Origin: Mycolicibacterium iranicum
GTDB taxonomy: Bacteria > Actinomycetota > Actinomycetes > Mycobacteriales > Mycobacteriaceae
Direction of reading: 5' to 3'
Length of the DNA stretch: 64,000 bases
Assembly (NCBI RefSeq): GCF_002101705.1
Contig: NZ_LQPC01000041.1
Location: 50,111 to 114,110, forward strand
Shown: positions 15,999 to 24,844 of the stretch, in pieces
How the letters are laid out: each line of letters starts with the position of its first letter
How positions within the stretch are numbered: position 1 is the stretch's first letter
The notes under the pieces: generated by a model
What the model was told of the DNA's origin: nothing
Seen by the model: only the letters and a program-made list of their open reading frames with translations
Databases searched by the model: none
Translations under genes and position numbers: made by a program

Positions 15999-17198
15999 AT
16001 GACAACCGCAAAGCACCAGATTCTCATCGTCGGCGGCGGGACGGCAGGTATCTCTGTGGCCGCCCGCCTGCTGCGCCGGGGTCACACCGACGTCGCAGTC
16101 CTCGAGCCGTCCGATGTGCACTACTACCAACCGCTGTGGACACTGGTCGGCGGCGGACAGGCGAAGGCGTCCACCACCGTGCGGTCCGAAGCCTCGGTGA
16201 TGCCCAAAGGGGCGACCTGGATCAAGAATGCTGCCGCCGCGGTCCATCCGGACGCCAACATGGTCACCTGCGTCGACGGGACAGACTACGAGTACGACGT
16301 ACTCGTAGTCTGCCCCGGCATCCAATTGGACTGGGATCGCACGGACGGTCTGGTGGAAACACTGGGCAAGAACGGGGTTTCGTCGAATTACCGCTTCGAT
16401 CTCGCACCACGCACGTGGGAGTTCATTCGTGACCTGCGGTCGGGCACTGCGGTGTTCACCATGCCTTCCGGCCCGATCAAATGCGCCGGGGCGCCGCAGA
16501 AAATCGCCTATCTGGCAAGCGATTACTGGCGAAAGCAGGGCGTACTCGACGATATCGACGTCCACCTGGTCGTTCCGACTCCACGCCTGTTCGGTATCGC
16601 CCCGATCGCCGACAGCCTCGACGCCGTCGCCGCCGAGTACGGAATAACGGTGCATACCAACGCTGAGGTCACGTCCATCGACGCTGCCGCGCACAAAGCG
16701 ACGGTGACACGGGTCGGCGAGCAGGGAACCGACACCATCCTGCCCTTCGACATGATGCACACCGCACCGCGCCAATCCGCCCCGGACTGGATCAAATCCA
16801 GCCCGCTGTCCACCGGTGACGCCGGAGGCTATGTCGAGATCGACAAGCACACCATGCAGCACGTCCGTTATCCCAACGTATTCAGCCTCGGTGACGCCGG
16901 CTCGTCGCCGAACTCGAAAACCGGTGCTGCGATTCGCAAACAGGCCCCGGTGGTGGTCGACAACATCGAGTGCTTCCTGGCGGGCAGGCCGTCCAAGGCC
17001 TTCTACGACGGATACGGCTCATGCCCCATCGTCACCTCCGCCCATGCGATGTTGCTGGCCGAGTTCGACTATGAGCTGAACCTCACGCCGTCGGTGCCGC
17101 TGCTCGATCCGACCAAGCCGCATCGCAGCTACTGGTACCTCAAGAAGTACGGGCTTCCCTTCATGTACTGGAACCTCATGCTCAAAGGCCTCGCCTGA
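15999..17198 (+). CDS. Sulfide:quinone oxidoreductase-type FAD/NAD(P) oxidoreductase
   Basis: 399 residues, start with GAGGGAAG upstream and 12 bp after the previous stop. FAD-binding ILIVGGGTAGISVAARL at the N-terminus, then two cysteines expected in SQR: VVCPGIQLDW and IKCAGAPQK. FSLGDAGSSPNSKTGAAIRKQ near residue 300 is the second FAD block. It oxidises H2S at the membrane and passes electrons to menaquinone, making a persulfide that the adjacent dioxygenase would use. The C-terminal half is amphipathic, fitting monotopic membrane binding. Confidence 0.88.
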   Translation: MTTAKHQILIVGGGTAGISVAARLLRRGHTDVAVLEPSDVHYYQPLWTLVGGGQAKASTTVRSEASVMPKGATWIKNAAAAVHPDANMVTCVDGTDYEYDVLVVCPGIQLDWDRTDGLVETLGKNGVSSNYRFDLAPRTWEFIRDLRSGTAVFTMPSGPIKCAGAPQKIAYLASDYWRKQGVLDDIDVHLVVPTPRLFGIAPIADSLDAVAAEYGITVHTNAEVTSIDAAAHKATVTRVGEQGTDTILPFDMMHTAPRQSAPDWIKSSPLSTGDAGGYVEIDKHTMQHVRYPNVFSLGDAGSSPNSKTGAAIRKQAPVVVDNIECFLAGRPSKAFYDGYGSCPIVTSAHAMLLAEFDYELNLTPSVPLLDPTKPHRSYWYLKKYGLPFMYWNLMLKGLA

Positions 17199-17228
17199 AA
17201 GCGGACACCTCACAGAAAGGCATCAGCC

Positions 17229-17600
17229 ATGAGTACCGTAAATCTCACGTTCGACGACTTCGAGTCGACCATCGCCGAGAACCCCATCGTTCTCGTCGAC
17301 TTCTGGGCGTCGTGGTGTGGACCATGCCGCGCGTTCGGTCCGGTCTACGACAGATCCTCGGCCGCCCACCCGGACATCGTTCACGGCAAGGTGAACACCG
17401 AGAAGGAACTCGACCTCGCCACAGCGCTGCAGATCAACTCGATTCCGACGGTGATGGCGTTTCGCGACGGCATTCTCGTCTACAGCCAACCCGGCGCCAT
17501 GCCTGCAGCCGCACTGGAGGACCTGGTCAAGCGGGTGAAGGGGCTCGACATGGGCGCCGTCCGCGCGAAGATCGCGGCCCGAAAGGCAGGCACGGCCTGA
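17229..17600 (+). CDS. Thioredoxin
   Basis: 123 residues with the redox motif WCGPC at about residues 31-35 and the cis-proline SIPTV about 45 residues on. No signal peptide, so cytoplasmic. It lies 30 bp after the SQR gene with AGAAAGG upstream, so it is the last gene of the sulfide operon and probably reduces protein or low-molecular persulfides. Its 3' end is open to the opposite-strand ABC ATPase, which as sequenced would read 74 bp into it because of a frameshift. Confidence 0.9.
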   Translation: MSTVNLTFDDFESTIAENPIVLVDFWASWCGPCRAFGPVYDRSSAAHPDIVHGKVNTEKELDLATALQINSIPTVMAFRDGILVYSQPGAMPAAALEDLVKRVKGLDMGAVRAKIAARKAGTA

Positions 17601-17611
17601 CGTCGATCGGT

Positions 17612-18381
17612 CTATAGCGGGTTGAGGATTCGCTGCAAGAACTGGCGCGTCCGCTCCTCCTGGGGTCGCCGATGACGGCGGCGGGCGGGCCCTGCTCCAG
17701 GATCACCCCGCCGTCGGTGAACAGCACCTGATCGGAAACCTGTCGGGCGAACTGGATCTCGTGCGTGACGACCACCAGCGTCCAGCCTTCGACGGCGAGA
17801 TCCCTGATCACTGCGAGGACCTCGCCGACGAGTTCGGGATCGAGCGCCGACGTCGGCTCGTCGAACAGCACCACCTTGGGTCTGAGCGCCAGCGCGCGGG
17901 CGATGCCGACGCGCTGCTGCTGGCCGCCGGAAAGCTGGAACGGGTATTGGTCGCGCTTGTCGGCCAAACCGACCTGATCCAGTAGCACGAGGGCTTCAGC
18001 GTCCACCTCGTCCTTCGGGCGCCGCTGGGCGATCACCGGTCCCTCGGTGACGTTCTCCAACACCGTCTTGTGCGGAAACAGGTTGTGCGATTGGAACACG
18101 AAGCCGCTCTGCGCGCGGTAGTGGCGCAGGTCGTCTTTGCGCAATGGCGTTGCGGTGAAGTCGATCTCGACGTCACCGACGCGGATCACCCCGGAGTCCG
18201 CTACGTCGAGCGCGTTCAGAGTCCGCAGCAGCGTCGTCTTGCCCGAGCCGGACGGCCCGATGATCGCGGTCGCGGTCCCGCGCGCAACCGTGAACGAAAC
18301 CCCCTGCAGGACATGCAGCTCGCCGAACGACTTGTGGACGTCTTGGGCGACGATCCGGTTCTCTGGCTGACCTTCGGTCAT
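17612..18381 (-). CDS. Polar amino-acid ABC transporter ATP-binding protein, C-terminal frameshift
   Basis: Starts at the ATG at 18379-18381. Walker A IGPSGSGKTTLLR, Q-loop VFQSHNLFPH, signature LSGGQQQRVGIARAL, Walker B VVLFDEPTSALDP and H-loop VTHE are all present, as in GlnQ/HisP proteins. After VIGDP the frame shifts. One extra base near the G run at 17662-17665 (C run on the coding strand) would restore EERTRQFLQRILNPL and a TAG at 17612-17614, the usual GlnQ end. As sequenced, the frame instead runs to 17527 inside the thioredoxin gene. ATPase motifs are unaffected. Sequencing error or a true mutation cannot be told apart here. Confidence 0.85.
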
Positions 18382-19844
18382 TTCGCCACGTACCTTTCCA
18401 GTCGTCGTTCGAATCTGGCCTGGCCGAACGACAGCACCAGGCAGATCACCCAGTAGTAGACGGCGGCGGTGCCGTAGAGGGCGAAGAATTCGAAGGTTGG
18501 TGCCGCGATGATCTGCGCCTGGCGAAGAAGCTCTGTGACCAGAATGGTCGACGCGAGGGAAGTATCTTTGACCAACGAGATCAACGTGTTCGACAGCGGC
18601 GGCACCGCGACCCGGGTGGCCTGCGGCAGGATGATCCTTCGCAGAGTGCCGACATAGTTCAGGCCGATCGTCTCCGCGGCCTCCCACTGCCCCTTCGGGA
18701 TGCTCTGGATCGCCGAGCGGATGATCTCGGCCGCATAGCCGCCGACATTGAGGCTAAACGCGATGACGGCCGCCGGGAACGGATCGATCTTGACGCCGAA
18801 CTCGGGCAGCGCGAAGAACACGATGAACAACTGCACCAGCAGCGGGGTTCCGCGGATCAGCGAGATGTAGAAGCGTGCGAGGTTGGAGAGCACGACGTTG
18901 GAGGACAGCCGCGCCAGAGCCACTCCCAACGCGATGACCAGACCGATGACAAAGCTGATGATCGTCAGCGGGATCGTCATCGTCAGCGCGGCCTTGGCCA
19001 ACGGCCACAGATTGTCGAGGACCAGTTGCAGGGCCGACCGCGGCTGCGGTGCCGCGGCGTCCTGGCCGCCGGATGCGTTGGTCTTGAGGTACTTCTGCGA
19101 TATCTGGGCCAGCGTGCCGTCGGCCTTGAGTTCCTCGATCGCTGTGTTGAGGTCGGGAAGGAGACCGCTGTTCTTGCGTGCTGCGAAGCCCTGCTCGCTC
19201 TTCTCGCCGGTGGTGCCCGCGATCTTGACGGACGTGTCGTTGGTGGTGGCCAGATAGTCGTAGATCGACAGGCTGTCGTTGACCACGACGTCGACCCGCC
19301 CCTGGCTCAGCAGCGCCATCGCCTGGGTGAGGCCTTCCACCGATTCGACGCGCGCTCCCGCGTCGCGGGCGACTTGCGCCCAGTTGCTGGTGGTGCTCTG
19401 TGCGGCGGTCTTGCCGCGCAGATCGTCCAGTGTCCTGATCGTGTCGTCATCGGCACGCGTGACGATGACGCCCTCACCGATGGCGTACGGCTCGGACAGG
19501 TCGTACTTCTGCTGCCGCTCCTCGCTGATCGTGACCTGGTTGGCCACGACGTCGAAGCGGTTGGCCTCCAGCGCGGCAAAGATCGAATCCCACGGGGTCT
19601 CGACGAACTCGACGTTGAAGCCGAGCTTCTCACCGACCGCGCGCGCAACGTCGACGTCGTAGCCGGTGAGCTGTCCGGTGGCCGGGTCGTGATAGCTGAA
19701 CGGCGCGTAGGTGCCCTCGGTCCCGACCCGAAGCACACCGCTGGATTCGACGGAGTTCTCGCCGTTCCCCGACGACCCGCAGGACGTGAGCAGAACCGCG
19801 AGCACCGCGATCAGCGCCGGCAGAACTCGTCGTCGGTAGCGCAT
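18378..19844 (-). CDS. Amino-acid ABC transporter: binding lipoprotein fused to permease
   Basis: 488 residues from the ATG at 19842-19844. The N-terminus has a lipoprotein signal with lipobox LLTSC, followed by a family-3 solute-binding domain (GTEGTYAPFSYHD, FDVVANQVTISEERQQKYD, about residues 40-270). From about residue 285 there is a HisM/GlnP-type permease domain with several membrane segments and the EAA loop EAAETIGLNYVGTLRRIILP that contacts the ATPase. Such binding-protein/permease fusions occur in Gram-positives. It overlaps the ATPase by 4 bp, so the two make a complete importer. Confidence 0.92.
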   Translation of the reverse strand: MRYRRRVLPALIAVLAVLLTSCGSSGNGENSVESSGVLRVGTEGTYAPFSYHDPATGQLTGYDVDVARAVGEKLGFNVEFVETPWDSIFAALEANRFDVVANQVTISEERQQKYDLSEPYAIGEGVIVTRADDDTIRTLDDLRGKTAAQSTTSNWAQVARDAGARVESVEGLTQAMALLSQGRVDVVVNDSLSIYDYLATTNDTSVKIAGTTGEKSEQGFAARKNSGLLPDLNTAIEELKADGTLAQISQKYLKTNASGGQDAAAPQPRSALQLVLDNLWPLAKAALTMTIPLTIISFVIGLVIALGVALARLSSNVVLSNLARFYISLIRGTPLLVQLFIVFFALPEFGVKIDPFPAAVIAFSLNVGGYAAEIIRSAIQSIPKGQWEAAETIGLNYVGTLRRIILPQATRVAVPPLSNTLISLVKDTSLASTILVTELLRQAQIIAAPTFEFFALYGTAAVYYWVICLVLSFGQARFERRLERYVAK

Positions 19845-19888
19845 CGGCGGACCGTAGCAATCTTTGAGGCGCCGCCCAAGAGTTCTGC

Positions 19889-20773
19889 TCACCCGGGGCG
19901 GTATACCCACGGTGTGCGCGGTAATAGCCGGGGATCGAACTCGTCGAGCATCTCTTCGACGGTGCGCCCTCGATACCCCAGTGAGTCGGCGATCTGGGTC
20001 AGCGCCTCCGTCACACCGATCTCGGCGAGGGTGACCGCGCCGTCCCGTTTGGCCAGGCGCGCGCCGTCGGTGTTCAGCACCAGAGGTACGTGGGCGTAGA
20101 CGGGTTGCTGGTGGCCGAGCAGCCGGGCCAGGTAAGCCTGCCGGGGCGACGAGGACAACAGGTCGTCACCGCGCACCACCTGGTCGATCCCCGACGCGGC
20201 GTCGTCGACGACCACCGCGAGGTTGTAGGCGGGCACACCGTCACCGCGACGCACGACGAAATCATCGACGGCCCCGGTGTAGTCGCCGTGCAGGACGTCG
20301 TACACGGTGAACTCGGTGACGGTGGTGCGCAGCCGCAGCGCCGGCGGTCGCCCCGTTTCCGCCCGGCGACGTTCGCGCGCGGATTCGTCGAGGTCCCGGC
20401 AGGTACCCGGATAGGCGCCTTCGGGCGCGTGGGGCGCCCGTGGTGCCTGCGCGATATCTCTTCTGGTGCAGTAGCACTCGAAGAGCAGTTCACGGTCGCG
20501 CAGGGTGTCGACGACCGCGTCGTAGCGCTCGGCGTGCTCGGTCTGGCGACTCGCAGGCCCGTCCCACGTGATGCCGATGGCGGCCAGGTCGGCGAGCTGG
20601 CGCTCGGCGATGTCGGGGAACGTGCGGTCGTCGAGATCCTCGACCCGCATCAGGAAGCGGCGACCGGTCGAGCGGGCGAACAGCCAGGCCAGCACAGCGG
20701 TTCGGAGGTTGCCGATGTGCAGATCGGCCGACGGACTCGGCGCGAACCTGCCTGCACCGGGTGGGCTGGTCAC
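19889..20773 (-). CDS. gluQ: Glutamyl-Q tRNA(Asp) synthetase
   Basis: 294 residues, the GluRS catalytic core without an anticodon-binding domain. The class-I signatures are GRFAPSPSADLHIGN (HIGH variant) and LAKRDGAV (KMSKS variant); a zinc site is suggested by ECYCTRR and YPGTC. GluQRS attaches glutamate to queuosine-34 of tRNA(Asp), so it only makes sense where Q is made or salvaged; tgt is 15 kb away. Its ATG overlaps the stop of the GntR gene by 4 bp, an odd coupling of a tRNA gene to an amine-catabolism operon. Confidence 0.92.
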   Translation of the reverse strand: MTSPPGAGRFAPSPSADLHIGNLRTAVLAWLFARSTGRRFLMRVEDLDDRTFPDIAERQLADLAAIGITWDGPASRQTEHAERYDAVVDTLRDRELLFECYCTRRDIAQAPRAPHAPEGAYPGTCRDLDESARERRRAETGRPPALRLRTTVTEFTVYDVLHGDYTGAVDDFVVRRGDGVPAYNLAVVVDDAASGIDQVVRGDDLLSSSPRQAYLARLLGHQQPVYAHVPLVLNTDGARLAKRDGAVTLAEIGVTEALTQIADSLGYRGRTVEEMLDEFDPRLLPRTPWVYRPG

Positions 20774-21537
20774 CCCGCTTGGCTCTGCAGCGCCACCGAG
20801 GCCGCTGCACCCGACGGTTGAGCGCTGACCCCGCGGCCCTGCGCGGTGACGGCGAGCCTGGTGCGGTCGCCGCGGAAGAGGTCACGCGAGAACTCGCACG
20901 GGGTGTCGTTCTGGTCGTAGGTGACCCGGGTGATCAGCAGCAGTGCGGATTTCGGTTTGATACCAAGGATTTTCGCCTCCTCGGGGGTAGCGCTGACCGC
21001 CTCGATGTGTTCGTCGGCGCGGGAGGCGACGAGCCCGTATTTGGTCTCCAGGATCTCGTAGAGAGAGCCACCCAGTTGCTGCTCGAGCAGACCCGGGAAG
21101 GCGTCAGCCGGAAACTGCGCCAGCTCCAGCGAGATCGGGGACCCGTCGGCGAGGCGGACTCGCTGAATCTCGATGACGAAGTCGTCGATGGTGATGCCGA
21201 GTGCCTGCCGGGTCGTGGCGTCGGGCGCTGCGATCTTGGTCGACAGCACCCGCGTCCCGGCGACGTAACCCTGGCTGGCGAGGAACGCCGGGACGCCGAC
21301 CACGTCGGAGAGGTTGCGCTGCACTTGGGCGTGGCTGATGAAGATCCCCCCGGAGCGGCCGATCACGCGGTCGATGAGCCCGGCTTCTTCCAGCGCAGCA
21401 AGTACCTGGCGCAGGCTTGACCTGCTGGTCCGGTAGTGCTCGGCCAGTTCGCGTTCGCTGCCGAGCTTGGTTCCAGGAACCCCGGCGTTGATCTCGGCAA
21501 CGATCCGGCGCCGTAGCTCCTCGGTCTGCGTGGGCAC
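20770..21537 (-). CDS. GntR-family regulator with UTRA effector domain
   Basis: 255 residues. The winged HTH (KLGSERELAEHYRTSRSSLRQVLAALEEAGLI) fills residues 20-65, and the rest fits a UTRA ligand domain (VIEIQRVRLADGSPISLELAQ, LYEILETKYGL, CEFSRDLFRGDR). It is the fourth gene of a leftward run: aminotransferase, kinase, SDR, regulator, gluQ. A perfect palindrome 19 bp upstream of its start, and related half-sites before the aminotransferase and permease, suggest it controls itself and these genes. Confidence 0.9.
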   Translation of the reverse strand: MPTQTEELRRRIVAEINAGVPGTKLGSERELAEHYRTSRSSLRQVLAALEEAGLIDRVIGRSGGIFISHAQVQRNLSDVVGVPAFLASQGYVAGTRVLSTKIAAPDATTRQALGITIDDFVIEIQRVRLADGSPISLELAQFPADAFPGLLEQQLGGSLYEILETKYGLVASRADEHIEAVSATPEEAKILGIKPKSALLLITRVTYDQNDTPCEFSRDLFRGDRTRLAVTAQGRGVSAQPSGAAASVALQSQAG

Positions 21538-21555
21538 GGCACCTCCTGGCCGATC

Positions 21556-21574
21556 GATTTGGTATGACCAAATC
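21556..21574. promoter_or_regulatory. GntR operator before the regulator gene
   Basis: GATTTGGT-ATG-ACCAAATC is a perfect 8-bp inverted repeat with a 3-bp spacer, between the SDR stop (21590) and the regulator start (21537). It shares the core TTGG-N5-CCAA with a site at 24738-24752. Autoregulation is inferred. Confidence 0.6.
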
Positions 21575-21589
21575 TAGGATAGGCCCCCG

Positions 21590-22369
21590 TCAGAGGTCGG
21601 CGAGTGCCTCCGGCGATTCGGGGAGAATCTGGCCGCCGTCGACCACCAGCGATTGGCCGGTGATGTAGGCAGCCTCGTCGGTGGCGAAGAACAGCGCCGC
21701 GTTGCCGATGTCGGCTACCGCGCCGAGCTTCCCAGCGGGGATGACAGCTGCCGTCTGGTCGATATAGGCCTGGCCCATCTCCAGCATGCCCTCGGTGATG
21801 ATGTTGCCCGGCAGCACCGCGTTGACGGTGATCTTCTTGGGCGCCAGTTCGATGGCCGCGGTGCGCAGGAAGCCCAGCTGCGCGGCCTTGCTCGCCCCGT
21901 AGTGCGACCAGCCCGGATAGCCGGTGATCGGGCCGGTGATCGACGACGTGATGATCACCCGGCCGTGGCCACTCGCGGCGAGCGGTTCCAGGGCCGCCTG
22001 CACGATGTACACGGTGCCTTTGAAATTCACGCCCATCACCTGCTCGAGATCGTCGGGCGTGAGGTCCTGCAGGCGGGCGGAAGGGAAGATACCCGCATTG
22101 GCGCACACAATGTCGAGGCCGCCGTTGCGCTCGACGGCGGTCGCGACGACGCGGCGGCAGTCCTCGGGGCTTGTCACGTCGGCGGCGATCCCGGTGACGG
22201 AACCGGGAGCGTCGGCGAGATCAGCGGTGGTGGCGTCGATGTCGGCCTGGGTGCGTCCGGTGATGACGACGTTGACGCCCGCCCGGGCGAACGTCTCGGC
22301 GATGCCTCGTCCGATGCCCTTGCTCCCACCGGTGACGATGGCCGAACGGCCGTGCAGCGAATTGAACAT
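21590..22369 (-). CDS. SDR, probable 1-amino-2-propanol dehydrogenase
   Basis: 259 residues from the ATG at 22367-22369, preceded by GAAAGG. A GTG at 22387 is in frame but sits inside that ribosome site. Motifs: TGGSKGIGRGIA, CANAGIF, Ser in ITSSITG, Tyr-x3-Lys in YGASKAAQ. It is FabG-like and, with the adjacent kinase and aminotransferase, matches the gene set of the mycobacterial aminoacetone-utilisation (RMM) locus, in which the SDR interconverts aminoacetone and 1-amino-2-propanol with NAD(P). Assignment rests on gene context and remembered family resemblance. Confidence 0.75.
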   Translation of the reverse strand: MFNSLHGRSAIVTGGSKGIGRGIAETFARAGVNVVITGRTQADIDATTADLADAPGSVTGIAADVTSPEDCRRVVATAVERNGGLDIVCANAGIFPSARLQDLTPDDLEQVMGVNFKGTVYIVQAALEPLAASGHGRVIITSSITGPITGYPGWSHYGASKAAQLGFLRTAAIELAPKKITVNAVLPGNIITEGMLEMGQAYIDQTAAVIPAGKLGAVADIGNAALFFATDEAAYITGQSLVVDGGQILPESPEALADL

Positions 22370-22393
22370 GTGAATAGCGCCTTTCACTTGGGC

Positions 22394-23380
22394 TCAGGTC
22401 AGCCGGTGGCCGTCGGAGGACAGGTAGCGTTCGGCGAGCGCGCAGCTGCCCGCGGCGTAGGTGACGGAGATGGCCTGGGATTCCTTGGAGTGGCTGTGCG
22501 TTCCCATCCAGGCCAGCAGCAGCAGCCGACGCAGAAGGACGAACGAGGCCAGCATGTCCTCGTCGCGCGCGGCCATCGGGCGTCGGCTCCGATAGCCGCT
22601 GACCCAGGCGTCCTGCCATTCGGGCACTGATGGATGATCTTCGAAGAAGGACACTGCGGTGCCGAAGTCGTAGAAATACCAACCGAATCCGCAGTCGTCG
22701 AAGTCGATGACGGTGATGGTGTCTCCGTCGACGAGCAGATTGGCCAATCGGAGGTCGGCATGCACCAGACCGAAGGTGTCGGGTTCGGTGCCGTAGTCGG
22801 CGAGCCGGTCATGTAGCAGCTTCTCGGCGCGCTCCAGCACGGCGGCTTCCTGCGCGCCCACTCCGACGGCGTCGCGCCAGCGGCCCCACCGCGGTGACTC
22901 GCCGAGGCTGTGCTCCCAGTCCCAGGCGAACCGGCTGAACTCCGCAGGTCGTTGCCAGCTGCGAGCGTGGTCGTGCAGCGCGGCGGTGATGCAGCCGAGG
23001 GTGTGGAAATCCGTTGTCTTGACCGAGTTCTCGTCAGGCTCGGCGCCCGGGACCATTGCGAAGTGCACGACGTAGCGCTCGACCCCGTCATGTTCGACGG
23101 TGACGACTCGGCGGCCGTCGCGGGCAGGCAGGACGGTGGGCACCACGAGGTCGCTGTCGCGCCGTAACGCGTCCAGCCAGCTCAGCTCCGACTCGATCTG
23201 GTCGCGCCGGTGATAATCCTTGCGGTGTACCCGCAGGATCGAGCGGTGCCCGGTGCCGGGCTCCTCGACAGCGTAGGTGGCGTTCTCGGACAGGTTGAGC
23301 AGCCGGAGTGCCGAGCCCTGCGGCAGGTCGAATTCCGCCAGCGCCTCCTCGGCGACCGCAACGTCATCACTTACCGCCAT
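22394..23380 (-). CDS. APH-family kinase, probable amino-alcohol (1-amino-2-propanol) kinase
   Basis: 328 residues with the aminoglycoside phosphotransferase fold: the N-lobe binds ATP, the catalytic loop is VHADLRLANLL (Asp and Asn) and the metal Asp lies in TVIDFDDCGFG. Related kinases act on homoserine, hydroxylysine or amino-alcohols. Next to a class-III PLP enzyme it forms the kinase/phospho-lyase pair known for 1-amino-2-propanol and ethanolamine catabolism. It lies 9 bp after the aminotransferase stop and 24 bp before the SDR start. Antibiotic modification is unlikely in this setting. Confidence 0.8.
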   Translation of the reverse strand: MAVSDDVAVAEEALAEFDLPQGSALRLLNLSENATYAVEEPGTGHRSILRVHRKDYHRRDQIESELSWLDALRRDSDLVVPTVLPARDGRRVVTVEHDGVERYVVHFAMVPGAEPDENSVKTTDFHTLGCITAALHDHARSWQRPAEFSRFAWDWEHSLGESPRWGRWRDAVGVGAQEAAVLERAEKLLHDRLADYGTEPDTFGLVHADLRLANLLVDGDTITVIDFDDCGFGWYFYDFGTAVSFFEDHPSVPEWQDAWVSGYRSRRPMAARDEDMLASFVLLRRLLLLAWMGTHSHSKESQAISVTYAAGSCALAERYLSSDGHRLT

Positions 23381-23389
23381 CGTCGGAGA

Positions 23390-24673
23390 CTACTTCGCGG
23401 CGGAGGCTTCGGCAGCGGCGAGCTGCGCTCGCTCGACCGCGAGCTCGACGCGGTCGAGTACGTCGCGGCACAGTTCGAGGCTCAGCAGCAGGCCCGGCTT
23501 GAACTGCAGCACACGGGGATCCAGCGTCGAGAAGATCGCCCACACGCCGTTCTCGTAGAGCTCGCGCATGACGAACTTGGCACCTTCGGGATGGTCGAAC
23601 TCCAGACCGATGACGACACCGTTCTGCCGGATCCCGACGAACCAGTCGGGGTGTTTGGACCGGATGCGGGCCAGGCCCGTGGCGAAGAAGTCGGCGATCT
23701 GGGCGACCGATGACCGGACCTCGGGCCTGCCGGTGATCTCCAGCGTCTTGATGGCGGCGACACACCCGAGTTCGGCGCCTCCGAAGGTGGAGATGTGCCC
23801 GAAGCCGTCCTGGTAAAGCCACTGCGCCGCACGGTCGCTGAGCAGCGTTGCCGTGATCGGGTACATCCCGCCCGACAGGCCCTTGCCGGTCACCATGATG
23901 TCGGGGTCGATGCCGTGCTTGGTGATGCCCCACATCTCACCGGTGCGCATCAGCCCGGTCTGCACCTCGTCGGCGATGTAGAGCGCGTCGTAGCGTTCGC
24001 AGAGATCCTTGACCGCTTCGAGGTAACCGGCCGGCGGCAGAGGGAACCCGTAGGTCGCCGGAATGGTCTCCATGATGACCGCCGCCACGTCCCTGCCGCG
24101 CAGCGCTTGATCCATCGCGTCGACGTCGCCGAACGCAACCTGGACGAACTCGTCGGGTCGGTCTGCCAGGAACAATTTGGCGAAACGGTCGTCGCCGGTG
24201 GCCACGGCCAGCCCGGTGTGGCCGTGGTAGGCCTTCACGATCGAGACGATTTTGCGGCGCTGTGTCGCGTGTCGGGCGCTCTTGAGCGCGATGTCGATGG
24301 CCTCACCGCCGCCGGACCCGAATGCCACCTTGGTCAGCGACGCCGGGGCGGACTCCACGAGACGTTGCGCCAGCGCCGTCCGAGCGACCGAGGGAAAGTG
24401 ATGGTTGCCGACGTCGAAGTACTGCATCCCGTCGATGATCGCTTGCATCACTTCGGGATTGCGATGGCCGAGGTTGTACGTGCCGCCGTTGAGGTGCATG
24501 TCGATGAGCCGTCGGCCGCTCATGTCCCAGAGGAAGTAGTCCTGTCTGCGGTCGATGACGAGGTCGACGCCGGAGTCGGTCCAGAACTGCGTCTTGTCGG
24601 GGTTCCAGAACTTCTTCGACAGTTCCAGAACCTGGGCTTTGGACTCGAACGAGAATGCGCCGTAGTCGTGCAC
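23390..24673 (-). CDS. Class-III aminotransferase, probable amino-alcohol phosphate phospho-lyase
   Basis: 427 residues from the GTG at 24671-24673 (VHDYGAFSFESK). An ATG at 24749-24751 is in frame, but those first 26 residues cover two operator-like sites, so I prefer the shorter form. Class-III marks: GSGGGEAIDIALK (PLP phosphate), YHGHTG, ADEVQTGLMRTG (Asp to pyridine N) and the Schiff-base Lys in VTGKGLSGGMYP. Relatives AGXT2L1/2 are phospho-lyases that turn amino-alcohol phosphates into an aldehyde, ammonia and phosphate. Beside an APH kinase this is the likely role, giving propionaldehyde. Confidence 0.85.
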   Translation of the reverse strand: MHDYGAFSFESKAQVLELSKKFWNPDKTQFWTDSGVDLVIDRRQDYFLWDMSGRRLIDMHLNGGTYNLGHRNPEVMQAIIDGMQYFDVGNHHFPSVARTALAQRLVESAPASLTKVAFGSGGGEAIDIALKSARHATQRRKIVSIVKAYHGHTGLAVATGDDRFAKLFLADRPDEFVQVAFGDVDAMDQALRGRDVAAVIMETIPATYGFPLPPAGYLEAVKDLCERYDALYIADEVQTGLMRTGEMWGITKHGIDPDIMVTGKGLSGGMYPITATLLSDRAAQWLYQDGFGHISTFGGAELGCVAAIKTLEITGRPEVRSSVAQIADFFATGLARIRSKHPDWFVGIRQNGVVIGLEFDHPEGAKFVMRELYENGVWAIFSTLDPRVLQFKPGLLLSLELCRDVLDRVELAVERAQLAAAEASAAK

Positions 24674-24686
24674 GGCCCCAACGTAA

Positions 24687-24699
24687 AAGGTAGGACCAT
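24687..24699. promoter_or_regulatory. Weak GntR half-palindrome before the aminotransferase
   Basis: AAGGTAGGACCAT keeps the GG-TAnnn-CC core of the palindrome at 21556-21574 but with imperfect arms. It lies 13 bp upstream of the GTG start. Listed as a possible lower-affinity site. Confidence 0.3.
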
Positions 24700-24737
24700 T
24701 TGTGTCAACATATGCGCCCCAGCGCTTGCGCGGCGTA

Positions 24738-24752
24738 ATTGGTAGTGCCAAT
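24738..24752. promoter_or_regulatory. GntR operator in the aminotransferase/permease divergent region
   Basis: ATTGG-TAGTG-CCAAT, a perfect 5-bp inverted repeat with the same TTGG-N5-CCAA spacing as the site at 21556-21574. It sits between the divergent aminotransferase (start 24673) and the permease (start 24845), where one protein could control both. Confidence 0.5.
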
Positions 24753-24844
24753 ATGTCTCAGGTCCGCCATTGTGGTCCAGGCCACAGTGTGTCCGAGTCT
24801 GGGCTGGACCAGCAGCTTTCCAGCGCCCCGAAGGGATCGAGTAG

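Noticed and set aside
14898..16862. A 654-codon minus-strand open frame over the persulfide dioxygenase and SQR genes
   Set aside because: No family resemblance; it is antisense to two clear enzymes, a GC-rich shadow.
22394..23380. Aminoglycoside resistance gene
   Set aside because: The APH fold is shared, but the gene sits inside an amine-catabolism operon next to a phospho-lyase-type enzyme.
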